Below are positions 49,700-61,582 of a stretch of DNA of 64,000 nucleotides, piece by piece; position 1 is the first letter of the stretch; the number at the start of each line of letters is the position of its first letter. The notes beneath the pieces were generated by a model, which was not told where the DNA came from, made no database searches, and saw only the letters and a list, made by a program, of their open reading frames with translations. Made by a program: the position numbers and the translations under genes. Source of the stretch: Marasmius tenuissimus. Its lineage: Eukaryota; Basidiomycota; Agaricomycetes; Agaricales; Marasmiaceae. The stretch lies in the NCBI GenBank assembly GCA_029532415.1, contig JAQOTA010000053.1, positions 2,604,001 through 2,668,000 on the forward strand. The letters run 5' to 3'.

Positions 49700-50627
49700 G
49701 GCAGGGCAGAAGCACTGAGTGAGAAAGTAGTTGAGGAATAACCAGGTCTGGACGCGGTTCGCGGGAAAGGGACAGGTTGGGATTCATGTTCGCAGCTGGT
49801 GGTCGAATATAAAGGAATTCAGACTCGGAAACGGAGATCGAGCGCGCCGGAATTTACGAGCACCGCGTGGTCCGGCCCGGTGAAGCCATTTGAACTTGTA
49901 TCCCGTTCAAGTCCCGTCGACCGATCACGGAGCTTTGAACTGATTGAACGTGGACTAATATTCTCATCCGCTCGTTACCTCAAGCCCTCGTCAGTTCACA
50001 CTCACCCGAGAATTTGACTTACTGGTTCATACAAGGTGCTCACAAAGGGTAACGAAGTTCTGCCGAATGGTCGACTTCGCTCCGCTAATTGAATTTTACA
50101 CGCTGCACAGGCTGAATTGGATACAAAAGGCCATATCTTCCAGCTTTGTTGGAGCCCGAGAGCAGCGGAGTCCACGAGTCTTCTAGCCGCCCTCTATCCC
50201 TAGAGTTCTTCAAGTTCTGGCTCAAAGACTATCTCTCGCAGACAGCTCAGGAGGAACGTCCAACAAGATGAACCTCAAGAGCATCTGATATCAGGAGATC
50301 AAGGCTCGCCAACGCACTCAAGTAACGTCAAGTTTCGATTTCTAAAGGACAGGGTCTACGGAGGGTTACTCCACGCACCCTACTCGTGCAGGTTACTGAT
50401 GCATCATTCATTTAATCTCTCTGACGATGTCGATATGCCTTCCTTTTCTGACGTGAGGATAGAGGAAATCCTAGCTTCGGGCTCGTTCTAGTCACAATGT
50501 TCCTTTCGCTTACGGTCTTTGTCCGAACCACGTTATTACATTCTGACACAACTCTCCTTCTCCACCGGCCTCATATCACCACTAGGTTTTCCCTTTCTGC
50601 GCTCGACCGCCGCGGTTTCCTTCCTCC
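49700..50627. other. Divergent promoter region
   Basis: Spacer between the minus-strand DHDPS-family gene and the plus-strand kinase-like gene. Nothing beyond short shadow frames is visible. Confidence 0.45.
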
Positions 50628-51507
50628 ATGACTTCGCTCCGTATCCAGTTCCCCCATACGCAATGGCCAGGATGGCTCGTTCCAGAATACGTGTTAAATT
50701 CCTCAGACAACACCACTTCCTTGCCAGTCAAAACCTCGCACAAAGACAGTCATACCCTTGTGACTATAGCCGTCGAGCCAGAAACGGATGCCGATTATGG
50801 CTCTGATACCGCAGTGTTTCGAGGCCGAATGCATAGCGAGGACGATATAGGCGACGCGCGTCCATTTGCCCTCAAATTTGCTTTCAGGAATGATCTTGCC
50901 AGTGATCTCGCTCAAGAGGCCCAGCTGTACGAGAGCGTGTTGAAGCCACTACAAGGTAGTACAGTTCCCCTGTGCTATGGACTCTTTCACGGTGTTGGAG
51001 AGGATGGACAAGAGATTGCTTGTTTGGTGCTGGAGTATTGGGGTGAAACTCTCAGCCAGCCTTTCTTTATGCTGCCTTTAACTCTGAGGTATGCGCCCTC
51101 CGGCTTTCATACATTTAAACTCTAATTTCTCCTCTCCCCACTCAGATTCAAAATCCTCGAGAGGCTTAGTGAACTGCACAAGTGCGGTCTTCATCATGGA
51201 GACGTGAGCGTTCTTTCACTCTTCTTTTCTCGTTTTCCCACCAACCCCATCTCGTTCGCAGTTCGCAGAGCGAAACGTTTTGACTTGTGGTGACGATGTT
51301 CGTGTCATTGACTTTGACCAAACTGAATTCCACGAATGCGACTGTAATACTGTGTTCAATTTCACTCCTGACAACAAACCACCCAACGTTGAGACCTTCG
51401 GCTGTTCAATGCTCTGGGAGATATGCCATTCCGAGATGAAAATATGGGACGAAACCATACCGGAATCTGAGAACCCTTCTGGTGAGGCGGACATCATGGC
51501 TGTCTGA
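50628..51507 (+). CDS. Protein kinase-like / phosphotransferase-like protein
   Basis: Compact kinase-fold protein of a type common in agaricomycetes. Exons 50628-51088, 51146-51203 and 51262-51507 give 254 residues. An N-lobe-like segment is present with FALKFAFRNDL (possible ATP-anchoring Lys) and a hinge-like ACLVLEYWGETL. The catalytic loop reads HHGDFAERNVL, with the Asp and Asn in the HxDxxxxN spacing. The metal-binding motif is VIDFDQTEFH, where DFD replaces DFG, as in aminoglycoside-phosphotransferase-like kinases. No glycine-rich loop is obvious. The C-lobe is short. The substrate is unknown and activity is uncertain. Confidence 0.75.
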
Positions 51508-51862
51508 GGCCCTTCGTTCAATGGATTACTGACCTGCGAGGCTACGATCAGCAAAATTATGAACAGATCTGCTCCTTGGCCTCGACTTGGACCATACCCC
51601 ACGACTCCCATGTATTGTTGTATTTCTTGTACGTTACGCAGTCAAGATTAATTACGATCAGTACAGTATACCGAGAATGAATTGAATACTCGGAGAAGCT
51701 ATTTTCACGTTGAACAGCCCGGTTATTGAAAGTTTTGTTTACCGGAATCCCCTATGCATTCTACACACAATATCTACATACACACCTTACCCCAATCTGA
51801 AGCACTCACATCATCTCTGGACGTCAATTGCGACTGGGAAGACCCTAGCATCAATTCGCAAG

Positions 51863-54800
51863 ATGGCCGCGCCTCGAAGACGTCTCACGCAACTTGTACA
51901 GGAACTCACACCTTCCCCCACCCCGATAGGGACAGTCCGACTCCGGGATATAACTTATGAAGTGGTAGAATCACTCACACCCTCTAGACTCCCTTCGACA
52001 GTCAGCTGGAAGTGGACCCAGGCGGAAGGAAAGCAAGATGAAGATCACTTAGACACCCGTGGTTCCTATCTCCTCGACACAACCGACCCAGTCAATCTTG
52101 ACAATCTCCATTTTATGCTACAGAAGTATCTTATGGGTCAGGATATATTTTTGGTGTCTCAACCGGGACCCTACGCACGACGGTTGGCCTTGACATTTGC
52201 GAGGTGAGTGTCCGAACCCTGTTCGAAGCCCGCTGCCTACTCAAACTCTCAACAAAGCATTATCAACTCGGAATACGAATATATAGCGTTACACAGAGAT
52301 GTTGGAGAAACAGAGTTGAAGCAGGTGTGTGTTCGTCACTCTTGATGCAGCTATTCGCTCTCATGCATGGGAGTAGGGGAGGGAGATACAGAAAGGAGGA
52401 AATCTCGTCTATGTCGACAGCCCAGCGGTCAATGCTGCAAAGCACGGGCGATTACTCGTATTGGAAGGGATAGAGAAGGCGGAACGCGGTATAATGCCAG
52501 TCTTGAATAACCTGTTGGAGAATCGCGAAATGTTCGTCTGTGATTCCGCCTTTGCCATGAAAGGTCTATTGACCGATAACCACTCAGGAATCTAGAAGAT
52601 GGGACACACATCATACACCCTCAACGATACGCGCTCCTCGACGATCCAGAGAACAAATTCATTCCAGCTCACAAGAACTTTCGAGTAATTGCCATTGCTG
52701 CCCCAGTACCGCCCTATCCTGGTTACCCTTTGGACCCACCCTTTAGAAGCAGGTTCCAGGCGCGGTTCATTGAACCAATTGGCTCCCTAACCGCCATTGC
52801 CACCTCCGTACCGTCGGGGAGTGGGTCGGGCCTCGCAAAGAAACTGCAAACGGCGATTCTTACTACCCAGCTGTCAAGCGAAGCACGAAGCTCAATTGAA
52901 GCTGTATCGAAATCGTCTCTACCGCAATTTCCCCAGACAGCACTCCTGAAGCTTCGTAGTCTTTGCAGAATGTTCCCTCCACCCGAGACATTGATGCCGG
53001 GCCAGCTGGCGAGAGTGTTGCTCACCATTCACCCAGCTCTTACTCATGCTCCATTCCAGGCCTGGGCTTTACTCGGTAGACATATCGAGGAGCATGGGCT
53101 AGGTGAGCTTGGAAGTCCTTCTCTTGGTACTCACGACGAAAACCTCGGTCTCTTCGGGTACACCGTCTCGTCCATCGCACGCAAAACCTCGACAATCGCT
53201 GAGGTCACGTTCACCGCGCCTGGGCTTTCTCCCGTATCTCTACCGGCTCCTTGTGGCCCTCGTGACTTTCTCCGCTTCCCTTTGGACGAGACCAGCCTTG
53301 CGGGAACGAAGATTACACCAAGATTCCTTGGATTATTGTCGTGTTTCTTGCAGGCTCATGCACTGGGGTGGGATATCTCCTTTGTGCCGCCAGTGATGCC
53401 ATCTACCGCGTCCTCCAGTACATCCACGCTCGTCAGGCTATTTGGTCAATTGCTGGGATACGAGACGGAAGTGGTTCACATGTACAAAGAGATTGGTGGT
53501 CGAGAATTGGTAATGAGAAGAAGAATACTTGAGGGAGGGGCGACCACATGGCAACCAAGGTCCGTATTACTATTCGCGATATACTCGAAATCTCACTGAC
53601 CGTCTTTCTTTTGGCTCAGCCCCATCATCCAAGGCGCTTGGAATGGAAAGCTTGTTCATCTGGCCTCGCTAGATGTTATTGGATCTACTCTAGGTTCCCT
53701 TTCAAGGTTTATTCAGGACAGGGAGGTCGAGCTTTGGGGTAATAAACGAATCGTCTCCGAGGCTTCTCATGAGGAGGTACGGGCTTAGGTTGTTCCAGCG
53801 AAAAATACGTTCTGATAGTATGCAGCTCGTTGCCGGCGAGCTTTCAGTCGCTCACCCATCCTTCCGCATCATCAGCACTGCGTCAAAGTCCCTTCCGCTC
53901 AAGGACTGGCTGTCTGATGAACACTGCAACATGTTCTTCCCTATTCACGGTCAGCCTATGGACGAACAGGAGGAGGGTGCTATTTTGCTCTCCTCTGGCT
54001 GTTCACCCCAGACTTTGGATCAGCTACTCGCGTTTGCGGAGAGATATAGACGGACTTTCTCGGATGACAACATTCAGAAGAACCGGAGGTTAGGGACGAG
54101 GTCTTTGTTGAGAATAGCGAGGAGATTAGCACAGTTTCCTGATGACGCTCGCGACCTCCATACACTACTCTCGAGATGCCTTCTCGCCGAGTTTTTACCC
54201 GCGACGGAACGCATGAATTTAGAGACCCTTCTCGAGGAGACAGGCGTGAAGAAGGTTGTACCGCCTGTGAGTTCATCCTTCACTTCCCTCGTAACCTTGG
54301 CTTTTAACATCTCTATAGTATAACCCCCCTCCAGTCGTTGAAGATGACGTTCTCCTCTTTCCTCCAATGACCGTGGCAGGAGAGCGCGATTCACTGCCTA
54401 CAACTGTGCCACTTTTTGACCGCCAGAAGGACCCAGACGGGGTTGCTTTACTGATCCCGCACATGGATCACTTTTACGACAATAGCCAGCAGACTGGTAT
54501 AATGAGAGATTTGGCCATCGACATGGAGATTCTGGGAGAGCATCTGGTCTTGTTAGGGAACCAGGTGTGTTTGCCTCTGCTCTTCGTGAGACCATGCCTA
54601 AAAGGAGTTTGTCAGGGCGTAGGAAAGAACAAGGTCGTGGATCGTCTTTGTCAGGTAAGTACTCTATAGATCTGCGCGCCCTGGCGAGGGACTCATCCTA
54701 TCTCAGCTTTTGAGACGGCCTCGTGAATACGTTCAGTTACATCGAGACACCACTGTCAATCAACTGATGTTTACGACGAATCTGGAGAACGGAGTTATCA

Positions 54801-57296
54801 GATACACCGACTCTCCCCTTCTTCGAGCAATCATGTTCGGCCGTGTCATTATCGTAGACGAGGCGGACAAAGCACCGGAGCACGTCGTGGCCATCTTCCG
54901 TAGCTTAGCCGGCCAAAGCGAAATGACGCTTTCCGACGGACGACGTGTCTGTGCTGTCTACGAGAGGGAAGGAGATATCCCCGTACACCCAGCTTTCCGA
55001 CTGGTACTGCTGGCTAACCGACCTGGATACCGTACGTATAATCCCTTCTCAAGTTTCTCTTGTACTAACAACGACCTAAGCGTTCCTCGGCAATCACTTC
55101 CTACAGGTTTTAGGGGAGAATTTCAGCGCACATTCTGTCTCCAACCCTGACCTCCTCTCCGAGAGAAAGCTTTTGGAACAACTCGCGCCTGAAATCGACC
55201 CGGACTTGATATTGAGGCTAGTTGGCGCCTTCAATGACCTGAGGATCGAGTACGACAAGGGCACTTTGGGCTACCCTTACTCCCTGCGAGGTAAGACTCA
55301 CGTTCGTATCAAATCCGAAGCAGTCCTGACACCCCGCGGACAGAGTTGATCAACCTGGTCAAGCACCTGCAAACGTACCCAACAGATACACTTGGAGACG
55401 CATTGAGGAACATTTTTGATTTCGATATCTACAAGCCGGACACAATTGATAAACTCGCTCGGATACTTGACCATCATGGGTAAGCTTTCGATGATTTTCG
55501 GTATCCTTGTCTGACCCCTCTGTTGCACTCCCGAAGGCTAGATGTACCACACCTCGGTCTCGATGCTGCCCGCGAAGCAGTCAAGAAGGCCAGCAGTGTC
55601 ACTGATCTAGAATACACCCCGAAGAAGACAGACTTATCTGAACCGAAGGAAGGAGTCCACGATAACAAACACCATCAGGGTGGTAACAAGTATGCTGGAG
55701 GGGTAGGAGGTCGCGATACCGCAGGGATAGGTGGGCGAGGAGGTTACAAACGGTTCTACAAAGGTGGCAGTATAGCTCAGGTAAGATCTAGACCATCTCT
55801 TCCGCCCTTGGTACTAGATTTGGGCAGGTATCGGACGCACTGAAGCAGCAAGTTCCGGAGGAAATCCAAGAGAAGGCTCGCGAAATGGCAAGACAAGAGC
55901 TGAAGCGCCGCTTGGAAGAGTTGGACATGAGTTACTCCGAGGCGAAAGGGTACGGTGATTTGTTGACAGCTACCCAGGCACACATGGTGTCCCTGCACAA
56001 CTTGTTAGAACGTCAGTCTCCCGAACTTAGGCTAATTCGCCGGATACTCAGTTTCTCGTCGTCTTCCAGATCTTGCCGCAAAGGAAGAAGAGCGGGTATG
56101 GGTCAAGCGCCAGATGGACGGCGAGCTCGACGATAGTCGGCTCACTGAGGGCATTACCGGAGAATCAACCGTCTATAAGAGACGTGGAATGGAGAAGCCA
56201 GAAATCGGCAGACCTCAAATCAAGTGAGTGCAGACAACGTTACACAGCATGATTCGTCTAATCGGTGATTTTAGGCCCAAGAGAATACGCTTTATTTTCG
56301 ACTTGAGCGCTTCCATGTATGAGGGTTTATGTTTTCTACATCCGTTGCACGCTCACCCTATCGCACTAGGTATCGGTTTCAATACGATGGCCGACTTCAG
56401 AGAAGCATGGAGACAGGTATCTTCATGTCCAAATTGAGTTTCGTCAACCACTAATAATCTACAGCTGTGATGCTGATGGAGACCTTCGAGCGTCTGTCCA
56501 GAAAGGACAAATACGTCTGGGATGTAAGAGATCTGCTTTCGTTCGTGTACTCAGATCGCTCAACGCCTCTATCCCTATCTAGCTTTGTGGACACGTGAGG
56601 ATAAAGTCCACTCTCCAGGTCACCTCTTGCTGACATGAATCCCAAAGTCAGGGGACGAACCCGTCATTCCGTTGGTAGCCGCGAACGCGCCACCGACCGA
56701 GATGAAGGAGAGATGGAAAGTCGTCGAAAAGATGTACATGATACCTCAGTACGCTTTTGCCGGTGATTACACAGGTATGATTCGCATACCTGCATGGCTC
56801 CATGAGCTGATAGATCGTTTGAAATAGTCGAGGCTATCAAGAAAGGCGTTGAAGAAGTAGGAAAGTTCGATGCTGGTGAGCGACTATGGTTCTGTGGTCT
56901 ACTAGCGTTTCAATGTGTTCACCCTACCTTTCAGACGACTGGTTTGTGATTGCTATCACAGTGAGTGCGCTTTTCTCGCAGTTATCGTTTGCCTTACTTT
57001 GCTTCGAAAGGACGCCAATTTTGGTCGGTACCAGATAACCCCAGAGGATATCACTCGCGCCATGAAGCGGAACCCCAAAGTCAACTCGGCATTGATTTGT
57101 ATTGGAGAGGGAGCAGACGCGCCATGGTGGGTGTCTGCACATTTTCTGCCTTGGGGTGTTGCATGCCTAATAAAGTCTTCCTCTCAATGATAACAGGATC
57201 ACGAAGAGTCTCCCTGGCAAAGGATTTAGAGTTCAGAATACGGAAGATATTCCCAACGTCCTGAGGAGTATCTTCTCTACAATGGTTGACCGTTAG
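51863..57296 (+). CDS. vwa8: VWA8-like AAA+ ATPase with C-terminal von Willebrand A domain
   Basis: Homologue of the mitochondrial matrix-facing VWA8 protein: a dynein-related/midasin-like AAA+ array followed by a VWA domain. Twenty-three exons give 1,411 residues, divisible by three if the exon ending 54270 uses a weak donor. AAA module 1: QDIFLVSQPGPYARRLALTFA to LLENREMNLEDG, then PPFRSRFQARF. Module 2 (from about 53340) lacks a P-loop. Module 3 has LLGNQGVGKNKVVDRL, VIIVDEADKAPEH and LLANRPGYPFLGNHF. A Gly-rich linker (GGRGGYKRFYKGG) leads to the VWA domain with FDLSASMY (MIDAS DxSxS) and AITDANF; it ends STMVDR. The start at 51863 (MAAPRRRLTQL) is basic, fitting a mitochondrial presequence; an upstream in-frame ATG exists at 51710. 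A 12-nt exon lies at 56583-56594. Confidence 0.9.
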
Positions 57297-57617
57297 AAAA
57301 GATTTAGACCAATTTGATTGTTGTATTTTACTACCTCTCAATAAGCTGTAACGTTTATCCGGTAATATTTACACTAGGAACTGAACTTTATCTAGCTTCA
57401 GCTTCAGAATTGACGGTTTTTTTCGAGGTTTACAAACAAGTGTGGGGTTGTAAGCGCTTATAGTGCCGGCAACCACCGCAGCGCGAAGCCGGCGATTCTC
57501 ATCGACATCGTCCGCGTATTTCATTGTTCTTCTCCTCCATCACGCTCCCAGCATCCACATAAGCTCATCTTATCAGGAGACTAAACCCGCCCCATTTCTC
57601 CGCTTGACTAAACCAAC

Positions 57618-58918
57618 ATGGCGGCCTATTTCTTTGCGTCGCCTATTGACGTGGACATTCGACTGGAAGGCGAGGAAGCTAGGAAACAAGTGGAAACCAA
57701 GGCGGAGAAGGAGAAGACTATTTCATGTCCAGTTTACTATGACGGTGATTCCGTCGGCGGCACGGTCAGTGCTCTGTCGCTATCTGTTATTCGCTTTTGT
57801 GAACAAACCTCCCCTGTTTCGCAGGTCGCTATCCGAGTACGCGATGGGAAGAAGACCACCCACGATGGGATTAAAGTTGAATTTGTCGGGAGCATAGGTG
57901 AGTACACCGTGTACGATTCCTCACACCATACTGTTCTTACCAGGAAGACCTCCAAAACGCCCCCGATACAGAGCTATTCTATGACCGCGGCCATCATCAT
58001 GAATTTCTCTCACTATCACAGGAACTGGCTGCCCCTGGAGAGATGCGACAAGCACAAACCTTCGAGTTCAACTTCAAGAATGTGGAGAAGCAGTTTGAGA
58101 GTTATCAAGGAATAAATGTGAAACTACGGTTAGCCAGCGAAGAGTATTCACGTTTGCATCTCGTCGCTGACGCGACGCCTATAGATATTTTATTCGAGTG
58201 ACGATATCGCGGAGAATGGCGGATGTTGTCAAAGAGAGGGATATCTGGGTTCACTCCTTCCGAATGCCCCCCGACAGTAATAATTCAATTAAGATGGAGG
58301 TTGGAATCGAGGACTGTCTTCACATCGAGTTCGAGTACAACAAGTCCAAGTGCGTCAGGAACCTCTTTTCTCTTGAGATGCAACTCATTTCTCGACGACA
58401 GGTATCACCTCAAGGATGTCATAGTTGGAAAGATATACTTCCTGCTCGTTCGGATAAAGATCAAACACATGGAACTTTCTATCATCCGGAGAGAAACGAC
58501 AGGTGCACCACCGAACCAGTATAACGAAAGCGAGACTATTACGAAGTTCGAAATTATGGATGGCGCTCCCGTGAGAGGTACGTAGTGAGATGATTTCGAC
58601 TATGAAGTCCATCTGACCTTGCTTCAGGCGAAACGATTCCCATTCGACTATTCCTCGGCGGGTTTGACCTCACACCGACGTTCAGGGATGTCAACAAGAA
58701 GTTCAGCACGCGATACTATCTGAACCTGGTCCTGATAGACGAGGAGAACAGACGGTACTTCAAGCAACAGGTAAACTCACTTCTATGACTTTGCCGAATA
58801 TTTCTCGACTCACTTTTGTTGACTGTCAGGAAATTACAGTATTCAGGATACCGGAAGTCAGTACAGGTTCATCTCTAGCAGCTTCGAACTGAGACTGACC
58901 TTTCCCCTCCAGAATTAA
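57618..58918 (+). CDS. vps26: Retromer subunit VPS26
   Basis: Arrestin-fold component of retromer (VPS26-VPS29-VPS35), which recycles cargo from endosomes to the Golgi. Start at 57618 (MAAYFFASPIDVDIRLEGEEA). Further exons give [149 protein letters not shown] and EITVFRIPE; the last intron leaves a final Asn before TAA at 58916-58918. All are hallmark VPS26 segments and the order is intact. The product is about 300 residues. It lies 320 bp after vwa8 on the same strand. Confidence 0.95.
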
Positions 58919-59006
58919 TTATTTTGTCTCCATGTCAATTATTTACCCATGTATCAGCGAGACTCTTTACGATATATACATACTATGATGAATTGTTTGA
59001 GCACAC

Positions 59007-59014
59007 AAAAAAAA
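59007..59014 (-). terminator. Pol III T8 terminator of tRNA-Ser
   Basis: Eight A on plus, that is T8 on the transcribed sense of the tRNA, beginning 6 nt after its discriminator base. Confidence 0.8.
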
Positions 59015-59020
59015 TCACTT

Positions 59021-59102
59021 CGACGCCAGCAGGATTCGAACCTGCGCCCTCAAAGAGGAACAGATTTCTAATCTGTCGCCGTAACCACTTGGCTATAGCG
59101 CC
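59021..59102 (-). tRNA. tRNA-Ser(AGA)
   Basis: 82-nt class II tRNA on minus. Acceptor stem GGCGCTA pairs with TGGCGTC (two G-U pairs), discriminator G. The D arm is GCC-AAGTGGTTAC-GGC. The anticodon stem/loop ACAGA-TTAGAAA-TCTGT carries anticodon AGA. A long variable arm typical of serine follows, then T arm GCAGG-TTCGAAT-CCTGC. No intron. Terminator follows directly. Confidence 0.93.
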
Positions 59103-59229
59103 TTATCATCCAACCTCACAACCCAATACAGACCGGCTCAAATAATTCCCTCGGGTTTCCACTCGCCAAGCTTGACCCGCTCCAATTACGGTCTTGTTAC
59201 TCGCTCTCCTGTTCCTCCATGCCATCGCC

Positions 59230-61582
59230 ATGCCCGACCGACGAGAAAGTATCATGATGGGCGGTCTCTCAATTGAAGATGATCTTGGTATCGTCTACGT
59301 TGTTGAGAACGCCCAGCAATTCTGGTCTGGTAAGTACCCAACCTCATCGTCGGAGAGCCCACTTTTAAACACCGTGTTTTAGAGCTTGAAGACCTTGTAA
59401 ATCTGCCCAAGGAGAATATCCCCACGTTGGAACAGCTTGACGGAACTTTGAAGCGATATGTGGGCTTTTGTGCGTGCTATCACGGTGTGTTAGCTAGTAT
59501 CGTACATCAATCACAGGCCGCTGATCTTTTGCTCCAGAACAATATCTTCAGAGCCCGCTACAACTCGAACATGCCTGTCATCTCATTTTGGATACAGAGC
59601 TATTCTCATTCCACTCAGAGCGCATGTGCGACATCTTAACGAGTGAGGCCCAATCGGTGAGTGCTGTTTTCCCTCGTAACTGACTCGATGTGACTGACCA
59701 CCGTCTTCGTGAGGTAATAGAACAATAACCCTCACTTTCAGTTCATCTCCTACAACCTTCTTTTGCACTTTGGGAAACGGCGCGCCGATTTCTTCCGTTC
59801 AACGAAACGATGGAAATCATTGCTGCCTCTCTTGATGGATCATGTTTTCGTGGAAATCGACTCAGACGTAGAGGATGCGTATCTTGGTATCAATGGAAAC
59901 TCCAGTGGCGGGCATTCCAATGTACCGGTACCGATCGAAGCCAAGCTTAGAAGTCTGGGGGTCATGCTGTTGTACGAGGTGTGCAGAGTGCAGAAGTTCA
60001 ATCTTCAGGATCTCAGTGAGTCTCGCTTTTTTTCAAACCCGAGAGAAAACTAGACCTCTTCTCCTCAGGAGTGTTCGACGATGCTTTTCTCGACTATCTG
60101 TTCGACCTTGTGGAGCAAACGCGGCTAATGCAAGACGACACGTTCAACTATTCCGTGATCAAGCTCATCGTCAGTCATTCGTCCATACATGAGGAGTCAT
60201 TCCATGCTCATATCGTCACAGGTTGCGCTCAATGAACAATTCATGGTCGTATCCGTGAATGATGGAGCCACATTAGACAATGGGAAATCCGACCACCATG
60301 CGGCGTCCAGCAATCGTGTTCTACGTGTTCTGATGCGAAGGCTCAATTCCTCCAAGACCTTCGGGGAGAATATGATTTTCATGTTGAACAGGGCTGGTGA
60401 GTTGCCGCTCCGTCTTTACCTCGCACGTCATAATCAATTCCTGAACACCGGCAGAGCACACCCCAGAGGATCTGTGCATGCAGCTTCTCGTCCTCAAGCT
60501 AATATATCTCCTGTTCACCTCCAAAGGGACTTCGGAGTACTTCTACACCAACGATTTGTGTGTTCTTGTGGACGTCACCCTGCGTGAAATTGTCGACTTG
60601 GATGAGGACAACGAATCGGTGAATTCTCTATCATCATGGCGTTAATATTAGGCCAATTGAATGTTATTCGTAGCTCCGCCACACCTATCTCCGCATCTTG
60701 CATCCACTTCTCACCAAGACTCAGCTGCGCGATGTCCCATATAAACGCCCACAGATTCTCCGAGCACTCGAAAACCTGGGGGGTATGCGAGACATGAAGT
60801 TTGGATACATCGGTCGGAAGGAGATCAATCCCACAACGAAGAGGCTCGTAGAGCGCTGCCTCGGCGGGGACTGGTGTGTGCAACTGAGGAAGACAACTAC
60901 CCCGGACGAGGATGCCTCCTCGGACGTCTCACATGCTTTCACTCACCTTGGACTCCCTGATACGGGATTGGGCAAGTCAGCAAAGCCCAAAACATTGAAA
61001 GCTGCCAAGAGTATGGAGTTCCAGAAGAGCAAAACTGGTGTATCGCATTCCGCTCCCGGCCCAACGTCATCCCACCCGACGTCCACATCGATGTTTGTCC
61101 ACCAACAGCAGGCCTTGCCACTACGATCGAATTACCCTAACCAACCTCACTCTCCAATCCCGCCGAAATCGCCGGTGTACCACGAAACGGCTCACAGAAG
61201 GCCTAGCGATGCAAGCGTCTACAGCACGTCCAGTGCTACGAGCCTTTCTGGAGTGGCGCATGCTTCTCTCGCGGTTGAAGGTTTACCACCTTCTCCATCG
61301 GTGGATTCTTTGCATACGAATGGTTTCCACGGGAGTTCGAAACACAAGCCACATCACAATCATACATACAAATCCATCTCCAGTGACACGAGCTTGATTG
61401 TCGGATCCGACTCTGAAGTACAGGAGTCACGCAAACAGAGGAGGACTGCACCTCCGCCGCCGGGACCTCCGAAGAGGAGGAAACCCCCAGCCATCCCTGT
61501 GAAGGCAAGCAACGTCGCGCTTCCTCCGAATGGAAGTAAAGTGACCTTCACTCCGATCAAATCCAGTGCGAGTGCTGGATGA
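59230..61582 (+). CDS. ldb17: Ldb17/Dip1/SPIN90-family Arp2/3 regulator, with apparent frameshift
   Basis: Family proteins (yeast Ldb17, fission yeast Dip1, human SPIN90) activate or tune Arp2/3 at endocytic actin patches. Start at 59230 (MPDRRESIMMGG). Armadillo-like leucine-rich domain segments: LEDLVNLPKENIPTLEQLDG, AADLLLQNNIFRARYNS, FHSERMCDILTSEAQS, FISYNLLLHFGKRRADFF, EAKLRSLGVMLLYEVCRVQ, VALNEQFMVVS, TPEDLCMQLLVLKLIYLLF, LRHTYLRILHPLLTKTQLRD, YKRPQILRALENLG. The C-terminus has PPPPGPPKRRKPPAIPVK, SH3-ligand sequence as in Ldb17. Between RARYNS and the resumed frame (EHACHLILDTELFSFHSER) the reading frame slips at about 59566; one added G restores it and no intron fits. Otherwise all exon joins checked keep phase to the stop at 61582. 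Confidence 0.82.

Noticed and set aside
59490..59519. 30-nt in-frame stretch with GT...AG ends in the Ldb17-type gene as an intron
   Set aside because: Thirty nucleotides is too short for splicing here and the frame stays open through it, so it was kept as coding.
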